From NCBI GenBank assembly GCA_021801545.1, contig JAJYXX010000427.1, forward strand, positions 1 through 6,279: a stretch of 6,279 nt of DNA, written 5' to 3'. Source of the stretch: Chloroflexota bacterium. Lineage in GTDB: Bacteria > Chloroflexota > Limnocylindria > Limnocylindrales > CSP1-4. Below are positions 1 to 5,540 of the stretch, piece after piece. Numbering within the stretch: position 1 is the first letter of the stretch; the number at the start of each line of letters is the position of its first letter. Below the pieces are notes generated by a model. It ran no database searches. It had not been told where the DNA came from and was given only the letters and a program-made list of their open reading frames with translations. Both the position numbers and the translations under genes were made by a program.

Positions 1-2
1 TC

Positions 3-254
3 TTCACGTACGACCCGCGCCGGGGCGATTCGATCGCCCAGCGTCTGTCACTTCAGGGGAACCCGGCCCTCAAGGAGGACTGGGCCAAGCTGCCCGACGG
101 GAGCGTCGTGGACTTCCTCGCCTTCGCTCGCACCGAGGGCCGGTTCGCGCAGCACTTCGGTGCGGACGGGACGCCAACCCCGGAGATCCTCGCCACCCAG
201 GCCGACCGGCTGGCGAACTGGCGGACGCTCCAGGAGCTGGCCGGCATCCACTGA
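3..254 (+). CDS. 2-oxoacid:ferredoxin oxidoreductase, beta (TPP-binding) subunit, C-terminal fragment
   Basis: The gene begins before the window; 83 codons are visible in an open frame ending at TGA 252-254. The translation begins FTYDPRRGDSIAQRL and ends NWRTLQELAGIH. The run VDFLAFARTEGRFAQHF followed by a Pro/Glu-rich linker and NW..LQELAG resembles the C-terminal tail of the TPP-binding beta subunits of pyruvate or 2-oxoacid:ferredoxin oxidoreductases, where a conserved 'GRF' element precedes a terminal helix containing Trp. Such enzymes convert a 2-oxoacid plus CoA to acyl-CoA, CO2 and reduced ferredoxin, and can run in reverse. The catalytic TPP-binding (GDG) and cluster-binding parts lie outside the window, so substrate cannot be assigned. 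The assignment rests on recall of family tails, not on a search. A 148-bp gap separates it from cooF, so it is probably a separate transcription unit, or loosely co-transcribed. Confidence 0.55.
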   Translation, partial: FTYDPRRGDSIAQRLSLQGNPALKEDWAKLPDGSVVDFLAFARTEGRFAQHFGADGTPTPEILATQADRLANWRTLQELAGIH

Positions 255-276
255 CCGGTGCGTGATGGGCCATTCC

Positions 277-301
277 GGCCGCTGAAACAGCCCCAACGGC
301 C
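277..301 (+). terminator. Possible hairpin just after the oxidoreductase gene
   Basis: GGCCG at 277-281 can pair with CGGCC at 297-301, and inside it CTG/CAG can pair around an AAA loop at 285-287. It begins 22 bases after the upstream stop codon, a position suited to a transcription terminator or RNA 3' end. There is no T-run after it, so it does not meet the rule for an intrinsic terminator. In DNA this GC-rich, short inverted repeats also arise by chance. Confidence 0.2.
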
Positions 302-338
302 CTAGCCGGCGCCGACTCTCATCTTCATCCTCCCGCCA

Positions 339-356
339 TCGCCGGACGCCCGGCGA
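339..356. repeat. Perfect 7-bp inverted repeat upstream of cooF
   Basis: TCGCCGG at 339-345 and CCGGCGA at 350-356 form a perfect 7-bp stem around the 4-base loop ACGC. It ends 46 bases before the cooF start. It could be an operator half-site pair, an mRNA leader hairpin, or chance in a GC-rich region. No regulator family is recognised from it. Confidence 0.25.
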
Positions 357-388
357 CGGCGTTGGCAGGCATCGGGTCGCGTCCCACC

Positions 389-395
389 GAGGTGA
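389..395 (+). promoter_or_regulatory. Ribosome binding site of cooF
   Basis: GAGGTGA matches the anti-Shine-Dalgarno end of 16S rRNA without mismatch and sits 7 bases before ATG 403. It decides the cooF start in favour of 403 over the second in-frame ATG at 409. Confidence 0.75.
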
Positions 396-402
396 TGGCG
401 CG

Positions 403-1029
403 ATGAGAATGGTCTTCGTCCACCCCGAGCGCTGCATCGGCTGTCTCCAGTGCGAGTTTGCGTGCGCGGTCGAGCACTCACGGACGCGAGATCCGGTGCT
501 CGCCCTATTCGAGGAGCCTGTGCCGCGCAAGCGGATTCACGTCTCGGCCGGGCCGTTTCCAAACACGTCCTACCCAAACCGGTGCCGGCACTGCGACCCG
601 GCGCCGTGCCAGCAGGTCTGTCCGACCGGCGCCATCCGGCGCGATCAGGCGGAGGGCGTCGTCCTCGTCGACGAGGCGAAGTGCATCGCCTGTGCGATGT
701 GCGCGATCGTCTGCCCATTCGACGTGCTGACCTACCACCCGCTTGCGAACGGCGCGGACGGCCGGACGGTGGCCGTCAAGTGCGACGGGTGCATCGACCG
801 CCTGCGGGCCGGTGCCGTCCCGGCCTGCGTCGAGGTGTGCAAGGTGGGGGCGCTCGAATTCGGCGACATCAACGAGATCACGGACGCCGGGCGGCGCCGC
901 GAGGCGGCGGTCGTCCTGGCGGCGACAACGAACGTCGAGCCAAGCCAGCCCGTCCCGGAAACGGTGGCGAGCTGGCGAATGCTTGGCGCGGCGGCCGCGA
1001 ATGTCGGCCGGGCAGGAGGTGTGCGGTGA
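403..1029 (+). CDS. cooF: CO dehydrogenase electron-transfer iron-sulfur protein CooF
   Basis: A 208-residue ferredoxin-like protein of the DmsB/HycB/CooF type. It carries 16 cysteines in four groups: C11-x2-C14-x2-C17-x3-C21; C61-x2-C64-x4-C69-x3-C73-Pro; C94-x2-C97-x2-C100-x3-C104-Pro; and C127-x2-C130-x11-C142-x3-C146. This is enough for four [4Fe-4S] clusters, with the first and last groups exchanging ligands as usual in this fold. There is no signal peptide or twin-arginine motif, so it acts in the cytoplasm. In known systems CooF takes electrons from the D-cluster of CooS and hands them to a partner; the partner encoded here is the downstream flavoprotein, not a visible hydrogenase. The tail after residue 155 is Ala-rich with no cluster motif. 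The start is fixed by the GAGGTGA site. The stop overlaps the GTG start of cooS (GTGA, 1026-1029). DmsB-like subunits of other oxidoreductases look similar; the position next to cooS supports the CooF call. Confidence 0.92.
   Translation: MRMVFVHPERCIGCLQCEFACAVEHSRTRDPVLALFEEPVPRKRIHVSAGPFPNTSYPNRCRHCDPAPCQQVCPTGAIRRDQAEGVVLVDEAKCIACAMCAIVCPFDVLTYHPLANGADGRTVAVKCDGCIDRLRAGAVPACVEVCKVGALEFGDINEITDAGRRREAAVVLAATTNVEPSQPVPETVASWRMLGAAAANVGRAGGVR
1014..1020 (+). promoter_or_regulatory. Ribosome binding site of cooS
   Basis: AGGAGGT lies inside the end of cooF, 5 bases before GTG 1026. It sets the cooS start at this GTG even though the frame stays open upstream to about base 450. Confidence 0.8.
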
Positions 1030-2984
1030 CCGCCATCGACCGGGACGGCAAGTCCCCGAACGGATTCGAGAAGCTCACGATGCCGGCCGACGCCCAGGCG
1101 ATGCTGGGCGTGGCGCGTGCCGAGGGGATCACCACCGTCTGGGATCGCCTGGCCGCCCAGCAGCCCCAGTGCGGCTACTGTGCGATGGGGGTCAGCTGTC
1201 GCACCTGCGCGATGGGTCCGTGCCGGGTCGACCCGTTCGGCGAGGGGCCTCAGAAAGGCGTCTGCGGGGCCGACGCCGACCTGATCGTTGCCCGCAACCT
1301 CGGCCGGACGATCGCCGCCGGCTCGTCGGCCCACTCCGACCACGGTCGGGACATCCTCGAGGTGTTCAACGCCACCGCCCGCAGCGAAACGACCGGCTAC
1401 CGGATCGCCGATGAGCAGAAGCTCCGTCGCCTGGCCGAGGAGTGGGGCGTCGAGACCGGCGAGCGGCCGGTCGAGGAGATCGCCCGGGACCTCACGGCCG
1501 CGATGTTCGAGGACTTCGGCAGCTGCAAGTCCGAGCTCGGCTTCGTCGACCGCGCCCCCGACCAGCGGCGCGCCGTCTGGGGTCGCCTCGGCCTGACGCC
1601 GCGGGGCATCGACCGCGAGAACGTCGAGATGCTCCACCGGACGCACATGGGGGTCGACAGCGACTACGCGAACGTCCTGCTCCACGGCCTGCGCACGAGC
1701 CTGGCCGATGGCTGGGGCGGGTCGATGATCGCGACCGAGCTGTCGGACGTGATGTTCGGGACGCCGGCGCCCGTGATGTCGACGGTCAACCTCGGGACGC
1801 TCCGGGCGGACCACGTGAACGTCGCCCTCCACGGGCACAACCCGCTCCTCTCGGACGTCATCGTCCAGGCGGCCGAGGATCCCGAGCTCGTCGCCCTCGC
1901 CAGGCAACGCGGGGCAGCCGGCATCAACCTCGTCGGCCTGTGCTGCACGGGTAACGAGCTGCTCATGCGCAAGGGTGTGCCGATGGCCGGCAACCACCTG
2001 ATCCAGGAGCTGGTGATCATGACCGGCGCCCTCGAGGCGATGGTCGTCGACTACCAGTGCATCATGCCCTCGGTCACCGACGTCGCGCGCTGCTTCCACA
2101 CCGTCGTGATCTCGACCTCGGACAAGGCGAAGTTCCCGGGCGCGGTGCACATGCCGTTCGACCCGCACCACGGGCTCGAGATCGGCAAGTCGATCATCGG
2201 CCGCGCGATCGACGCGTACGCGAACCGCAATCCCGACCGGGTCCGGATCCCCGCCGAACCGGTGCCGATGATGGCCGGCTTCTCGGTCGAGGCGATCCTC
2301 GCCGCGCTCGGCGGGACCGCCGAGCCGCTCGTCAAGGCGATTGCCGACGGGTCGATCCGGGGTGCCGTCGGTGTCGTCGGCTGCAACAACCCGAAGATCA
2401 CCCAGGACTACGCCCATGTCCAGCTCACCCGGCGGCTGATCGAGAACGACATCCTCGTCGTCGTCACCGGTTGTGCCGCGGTCGCTAACGGCAAGGCCGG
2501 ACAGATGGTTCCCGAGGCCGCCGAACTGGCCGGGCCGGGGCTGAGCGCGGTCTGTCGTGCCCTCGGCATCCCGCCCGTCCTGCACATGGGCTCGTGTGTC
2601 GACAACTCGCGGATCCTCGTCCTCGCCGCGACGCTTGCGGAACACCTCGGTGTCGACATCAGCCAGCTGCCCCTCGCGGGTGCGGCGCCCGAGTGGTACT
2701 CGGAGAAGGCGGTCGCGATCGGCGCCTACGTCGTGGCCAGCGGCATCACGACCGTGCTCGGCGTCCAGCCTCCGATCTTCGGCAGCAGGAACGTCGTGAA
2801 CCTCCTGACCGACGGGCTCGAGGGCGTCGTCGGCGCGAAGTTCGCGGTCGAACCGGACCCGGAGAAGGCGGCCGTCATCATCCGTCGCCACATCGAGGCG
2901 AAGCGACGCGGGCTCGGCCTGCCGTTCGTGGACCCCGAGACGATCCACGAGCCGGCCGTCGGTTCCGACGTGGTGATGCGATGA
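1026..2984 (+). CDS. cooS: Anaerobic Ni-Fe carbon monoxide dehydrogenase, catalytic subunit CooS
   Basis: A 652-residue cytoplasmic homodimeric enzyme that oxidises CO with water to CO2, two protons and two electrons (reversible). B-cluster ligands are C58, C61, C66 and C80 in CX2CX4CX13C. C-cluster ligands are all present: H271 (in HGHNP), C307 (CCTGNE), C345 (QCIMP), C453 (GCNNP), C483 (TGCAA) and C524 (GSCVDNSR); the acid-base residues H103 and K561 (SEKA) are also present. By homology to Carboxydothermus CODH-II, the D-cluster cysteines would be spaced CX7C; here the motif is C49-x2-C52 and the usual second cysteine is Ser57, so a [2Fe-2S] D-cluster is likely. The second half of the histidine channel is H103, H106, then D109 and E112. 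C483 to C524 is 41 residues, against about 50 in the classical enzymes. No acetyl-CoA synthase partner is encoded in view. The start is GTG with AGGAGGT 5 bases upstream; the stop overlaps cooC (ATGA). Confidence 0.97.
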   Translation: MTAIDRDGKSPNGFEKLTMPADAQAMLGVARAEGITTVWDRLAAQQPQCGYCAMGVSCRTCAMGPCRVDPFGEGPQKGVCGADADLIVARNLGRTIAAGSSAHSDHGRDILEVFNATARSETTGYRIADEQKLRRLAEEWGVETGERPVEEIARDLTAAMFEDFGSCKSELGFVDRAPDQRRAVWGRLGLTPRGIDRENVEMLHRTHMGVDSDYANVLLHGLRTSLADGWGGSMIATELSDVMFGTPAPVMSTVNLGTLRADHVNVALHGHNPLLSDVIVQAAEDPELVALARQRGAAGINLVGLCCTGNELLMRKGVPMAGNHLIQELVIMTGALEAMVVDYQCIMPSVTDVARCFHTVVISTSDKAKFPGAVHMPFDPHHGLEIGKSIIGRAIDAYANRNPDRVRIPAEPVPMMAGFSVEAILAALGGTAEPLVKAIADGSIRGAVGVVGCNNPKITQDYAHVQLTRRLIENDILVVVTGCAAVANGKAGQMVPEAAELAGPGLSAVCRALGIPPVLHMGSCVDNSRILVLAATLAEHLGVDISQLPLAGAAPEWYSEKAVAIGAYVVASGITTVLGVQPPIFGSRNVVNLLTDGLEGVVGAKFAVEPDPEKAAVIIRRHIEAKRRGLGLPFVDPETIHEPAVGSDVVMR

Positions 2985-3847
2985 TCGTCGAGAGCGCCCA
3001 GAGCCCGCCCGACGCGACGGCTGGTTCGGGGGACATGTCCCGGATCGTCATCGCCGGCAAGGGCGGCGTGGGCAAGACGACCCTCACCGCGCTCCTGGCC
3101 AGGTTCCTCGCCCGGCAGGGCATGACGGTCCTGGCGGTCGATGCCGATGCGCAGATGAACCTCGGCTACGCGCTCGGCCTGCCGCCCGCCGAGGCGGCCG
3201 CGATCGTGCCGCTGAGCGACAACCCAGACTATGTCGAGGAGAAGACAGGCGCCCGGCCGGGCGCCGGCTGGACGCTGATGCTGCGGCTCAACCCCGACGC
3301 CGGGGATGCCGTCGAACGGTTCTCCGTGCCCGGGCCGGACGGTGTTCAGCTGATCGTCATGGGCTCGCTTCACCAGGCGGCCGCCGGCTGCCTGTGCCCG
3401 GAGAACACTCTCCTCGGCGCCGTGATCGCCGCGATCGCCCTGCGACCGGGCGAGCTGATCCTGATGGACACGCAGGCCGGGGTCGAGCACTTCGGACGGG
3501 CGCTCGCCCGGGGGTTCGGGCAGGCCGTCGTCGTCACCGACCCCTCGTTCAACGGCCTCTCGATCGCCGTCCGGACCGCGAGCCTGGCCCGCCAGCTCGG
3601 GATCCCGCACGTCCACCTCGTTGTCAATCGCGTCCGCGGGCGGGCTGACCTCGAGCGGCTCGATCGCCATCTCGACCGGATCGGCGGGGAGCCGTTCGCC
3701 AGTCGTCACGTGCTTCCGCACGACGATCGCGTCCTCGAGAGCGAGCCGGCGATCGATGCCCTGCTCGAGGCGAGCTGGTCGCCGTTCACCACGGCCGTCA
3801 TGGGGCTGGGCGATGCGCTGACGCGGATCGCCAGGAGGGTGCCATGA
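2981..3847 (+). CDS. cooC: CO dehydrogenase nickel-insertion ATPase CooC
   Basis: A 288-residue MinD/ParA-type (SIMIBI class) P-loop ATPase that binds nickel at its dimer interface and uses ATP to mature the CODH C-cluster. It has a deviant Walker A GKGGVGKTT at residues 26-34 with signature lysine K27, the DADAQMNLG switch region after it, a C137-Leu-C139 motif (the CXC that bridges the metal between two CooC chains), and the MDTQAGVEHFGR Walker B/CooC signature around D163. These together separate CooC from generic MinD and from the NifH family. ATG 2981 overlaps the cooS stop as ATGA and has a weak GGTGA 4 bases upstream. A second candidate start is Met19 (base 3035), which would give the usual N-terminus directly before the P-loop, but its purine run is only 1 base from the ATG. 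The first 18 residues are a Ser/Pro/Ala/Gly-rich extension. Confidence 0.93.
   Translation: MIVESAQSPPDATAGSGDMSRIVIAGKGGVGKTTLTALLARFLARQGMTVLAVDADAQMNLGYALGLPPAEAAAIVPLSDNPDYVEEKTGARPGAGWTLMLRLNPDAGDAVERFSVPGPDGVQLIVMGSLHQAAAGCLCPENTLLGAVIAAIALRPGELILMDTQAGVEHFGRALARGFGQAVVVTDPSFNGLSIAVRTASLARQLGIPHVHLVVNRVRGRADLERLDRHLDRIGGEPFASRHVLPHDDRVLESEPAIDALLEASWSPFTTAVMGLGDALTRIARRVP
3833..3839 (+). promoter_or_regulatory. Ribosome binding site of the flavoprotein gene
   Basis: AGGAGGG lies inside the end of cooC, 4 bases before ATG 3844, and supports translation of the flavoprotein directly from the overlapping ATGA junction. Confidence 0.7.
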
Positions 3848-5067
3848 GGATCGTCATCATCGGGGCCGGGCCGGCGGGGATCACCGTCGCCGAGACGATC
3901 CGCCGCTTCGACCGGTCGGTCCCGATCACGATTATCTCGGCCGAGTCGTTTCCGCCCTATTCGCCGCCCGCGATGGCCGACCATTTCCTGACCGGCCGTG
4001 ACGAACCGCTCTTCTGGAAGGGCCGCGACGTCGCCGACCGGCTGGCCCTCGACGTTCGCGAGGCGACGCTCGTCCGGGCGGTCCGGCTGGCTGCCAAGGA
4101 GGTCGAGCTGGTGGACGGCACGGTCCTCGCCTGGGACCGGCTCGTCATCGCCTCCGGAAGCGGTCTGTACGCTCCGCTCGAGGGCAACGATCTGCCCGGT
4201 ATTCACGATTTCAAGTCGCTGCGCGCCGCACGCGCCCTCCTTGGCCGTGTCCGCGCCGGCGAGGTGCGCACGGCCCTGATCGTCGGCGCCGGGTTCATCG
4301 GCATGGAGATCGCGCTCCTGCTGGCAGATCTCGGCGTGCAGGTCACGATCGTCGAGCTGCAGGATCGGGTGATACCCCGGATGCTCGACGTCGAGACGGC
4401 CGCGATCGTCGCCCGCCAGGCGCGCTCGCGCGGCGTCGAGCTGCGGCTCGGTACCGAGGCGAAGGCGTTCATCGGCTCGACCGCCGTCGATGGGGTCCTG
4501 CTCGCTGATGGCGACGCGCTCACCGCCGACGCGTACATCGCCGCCACCGGCGTTCGCCCTCACACGGAGTTCCTGCAGGGCTCGGGAATCGAGACCGCGT
4601 GGGGCCTCCGGGTGGACGACCACCTGCGAACGAGCGCTGCCGACGTCTGGGCGGCGGGCGACGTGGTCGAGGCGCCCGACCGGCTGACCGGTGAGCCGTA
4701 CGTCCACGCGATCTTCCCAAACGCGGTCAGCCAGGCGGAGGTCGTGGGCCGCAACCTCGTCGGGCTCGACACGGTCTACCCGGGCGCCGAGAGCATGAAC
4801 AGCCTGAAGCACCTCGGGCTGCCGGTCATGGCCGTCGGGGCGCCCTCGGGTGACGAAGAGTTCCGCTGGCGGAGCGGCGACGTGGTGCGCAAGGTGTTCG
4901 TCAGCGACGGGCGGATCGTCGGCTTCCGGCTGGCCGGCGACATCCGGGCGGGCGGGGTCCTCCACTCGCTGATGGTCAGCGGCCGCAGCCTCCGCGGGTT
5001 CGCGCACCGCCTCGCCGACCCCGGTTTCGGGATCGGGGAGGTTGTCGGGCGGGCGATTTTCGCCTGA
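3844..5067 (+). CDS. FAD-dependent NAD(P) oxidoreductase of the CODH cluster (FNOR type)
   Basis: A 407-residue two-dinucleotide-binding flavoprotein of the pyridine nucleotide-disulfide oxidoreductase superfamily, nearest in pattern to rubredoxin/ferredoxin-NAD reductases and the nitrite reductase flavin domain. The FAD Rossmann motif is GAGPAG at residues 7-12; the NAD(P) motif is GAGFIG at 148-153, ending at E171 after the second strand, which favours NADH over NADPH. ATGVRP and the second FAD motif DVWAAGD (D273) follow, then a roughly 110-residue C-terminal domain. The protein has no cysteine at all, so it has neither a redox disulfide, nor a Cys-sulfenate as in NADH oxidases, nor an Fe-S cluster; electrons must come from a partner, most simply CooF. 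Known CooF-CooS-FNOR clusters are thought to link CO oxidation to NAD(P)+ reduction, and that role is inferred here. It overlaps cooC by ATGA. The physiological acceptor, NAD+ or a stress-response protein, is not shown. Confidence 0.85.
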   Translation: MRIVIIGAGPAGITVAETIRRFDRSVPITIISAESFPPYSPPAMADHFLTGRDEPLFWKGRDVADRLALDVREATLVRAVRLAAKEVELVDGTVLAWDRLVIASGSGLYAPLEGNDLPGIHDFKSLRAARALLGRVRAGEVRTALIVGAGFIGMEIALLLADLGVQVTIVELQDRVIPRMLDVETAAIVARQARSRGVELRLGTEAKAFIGSTAVDGVLLADGDALTADAYIAATGVRPHTEFLQGSGIETAWGLRVDDHLRTSAADVWAAGDVVEAPDRLTGEPYVHAIFPNAVSQAEVVGRNLVGLDTVYPGAESMNSLKHLGLPVMAVGAPSGDEEFRWRSGDVVRKVFVSDGRIVGFRLAGDIRAGGVLHSLMVSGRSLRGFAHRLADPGFGIGEVVGRAIFA

Positions 5068-5071
5068 GGTC

Positions 5072-5107
5072 CGGCCCGCCGAAGGGCCGAACGGCTCCCG
5101 CGTTCGG
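5072..5107 (+). terminator. Two overlapping alternative hairpins after the flavoprotein gene
   Basis: CGGCCC (5072-5077) pairs with GGGCCG (5084-5089) around a 6-base loop. CCGAACG (5087-5093) pairs with CGTTCGG (5101-5107) around a 7-base loop. The two share bases 5087-5089, so both stems cannot fully form at once. The first begins 5 bases after the stop codon, as a 3'-end structure would. Neither is followed by a T-run, so an intrinsic terminator is not established. Confidence 0.3.
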
Positions 5108-5154
5108 GACGGCCACCACTTCCGGGCTCCTGCGCCTGCCCGTGAGATTCGAGG

Positions 5155-5174
5155 CGCGGGCCCGGATTCCCGCG
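5155..5174. repeat. Inverted repeat in the ATPase operon leader
   Basis: CGCGGG (5155-5160) and CCCGCG (5169-5174) form a perfect 6-bp stem around an 8-base loop, ending 9 bases before the Shine-Dalgarno sequence of the stalk-subunit gene. It could be a leader hairpin or chance in GC-rich DNA. Confidence 0.2.
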
Positions 5175-5183
5175 TACGTGTCC

Positions 5184-5190
5184 GGGAGGG
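5184..5190 (+). promoter_or_regulatory. Ribosome binding site of the ATPase stalk-subunit gene
   Basis: GGGAGGG ends 4 bases before GTG 5195. It selects this GTG over the upstream in-frame codons, which have no comparable site. Confidence 0.65.
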
Positions 5191-5194
5191 AGAC

Positions 5195-5533
5195 GTGGCG
5201 GCCACCAAAGCGGCGGAGATCAGTCGACTCGAACACGCCGAGCTGGCGGCGCGCGAGCGCCGGCTGGCGGCCGAAGCCGAGGCGGACCGCCTGCTCGAGG
5301 CGGCCCGGCAGACGGTCCGCAAGATCGAGGCCGGGGTCGAGGCGCGGATCGCGGCCGCCCTGGCCGATCTGCGCCGGAGCCAGCTCGAGCGGGCTGAGGC
5401 CGAGGTGGCGGCGATCGAAGACGAGCTGGCGAGCCGGGTCCGCCAGCCGGTGACCGCCCCTTCCGCGTCGCCTGCGTTCGAGGCGACGGTCGAACTCGCT
5501 GTCGGCGCCGTCCTCGGCGAGACGGGGAGGTGA
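5195..5533 (+). CDS. V/A-type ATPase peripheral-stalk subunit (G/H type, AhaH/NtpF-like)
   Basis: A 112-residue, highly charged Ala/Glu/Arg-rich protein. Residues 1 to about 85 are one long predicted amphipathic helix without Pro or Gly breaks apart from a single Gly near the middle, typical of a coiled coil; a Pro/Ser linker at about 85-94 leads to a short hydrophobic C-terminal segment (FEATVELAVGAVLGE). Size and layout match subunit H/G of archaeal-type and bacterial V-type ATPases (about 100-110 residues), which pairs with subunit E to form the peripheral stalk holding the catalytic head against subunit I. Low-complexity coiled coils are hard to assign alone; the main support is the next gene, subunit I, because H then I is the usual start of these operons. 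The N-terminal open extension back to 5042 lacks a start signal and does not resemble the family. Confidence 0.75.
   Translation: MAATKAAEISRLEHAELAARERRLAAEAEADRLLEAARQTVRKIEAGVEARIAAALADLRRSQLERAEAEVAAIEDELASRVRQPVTAPSASPAFEATVELAVGAVLGETGR
5526..5533 (+). promoter_or_regulatory. Ribosome binding site of ATPase subunit I
   Basis: GGAGGTGA is a full 8-base match to the anti-Shine-Dalgarno sequence. It overlaps the stop codon of the stalk-subunit gene and stands 7 bases before GTG 5541, which decides the subunit I start over the ATG at 5553 in the same frame. Confidence 0.75.
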
Positions 5534-5540
5534 CCGGGTC

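Larger units (their letters stand above)
255..402. other. Non-coding gap upstream of the CO dehydrogenase cassette
   Basis: These 148 bases contain no convincing ORF. They hold two GC-rich inverted repeats (listed separately) and a pyrimidine-rich stretch at about 316-334. This is where a promoter and any CO- or redox-responsive operator for the cooFSC unit would be expected. I could not find a convincing -35/-10 pair, a sigma-54 site, or a CooA-like TGTCG/CGACA palindrome. The last bases carry a strong Shine-Dalgarno sequence for cooF. Confidence 0.6.
5068..5194. other. Gap between the CO cassette and the ATPase operon
   Basis: These 127 bases form the boundary between two functional units. 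They contain three GC-rich inverted repeats (listed separately) and end in the ribosome binding site of the ATPase stalk gene. The coding frame of the stalk gene stays open back to a TTG at 5042, but that stretch has no good start signal. No clear -35/-10 promoter is visible. Confidence 0.55.

Noticed and set aside
362..378. Sigma-54-like -24 element (TTGGCAGG) upstream of cooF
   Set aside because: The -24 half is close to consensus, but the expected TTGC at -12 reads GGGT, so the pair is not credible.
255..402. CooA binding palindrome upstream of cooF
   Set aside because: I looked for TGTCG/CGACA-type half-sites at proper spacing and did not find a pair.
450..1025. N-terminal extension of cooS, or a CooF-CooS fusion, in the cooS frame
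   Set aside because: The upstream part is the +2 frame of cooF, Arg/Gly/Pro-rich, without motifs. The strong AGGAGGT before GTG 1026 and the normal CooS length from there settle the start.
732..2948. Long open frame of about 738 codons on the minus strand opposite cooS
   Set aside because: It mirrors cooS codon bias in GC-rich DNA, is rich in Asp/Arg/Val/Gly with no recognisable motif, and overlaps a gene with every catalytic residue in place.
1026..2984. Possible acetyl-CoA synthase (A-cluster) link
   Set aside because: CooS is the stand-alone bacterial type, and no AcsB or corrinoid protein gene is in the window.
2726..3721. Minus-strand open frame of 331 codons across cooS/cooC
   Set aside because: Shadow of cooC and the end of cooS; no start signal and no family features.
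5042..5194. Longer form of the ATPase stalk subunit starting at TTG 5042
   Set aside because: It overlaps the flavoprotein end, has no good ribosome binding site, and adds a Gly/Pro-rich sequence unlike this coiled-coil family.
3706..5322. Minus-strand open frame of 538 codons opposite the flavoprotein and the gap
   Set aside because: Low-complexity Arg/Asp/Pro/Ser composition with no motif; antisense shadow of the flavoprotein gene.
5195..5450. Apparent repeats of gagctggc/gaggcg units in the stalk-subunit gene
   Set aside because: They follow from the Ala/Glu/Arg/Leu heptad composition of a coiled coil and GC-rich codon choice; no exact tandem unit is seen.
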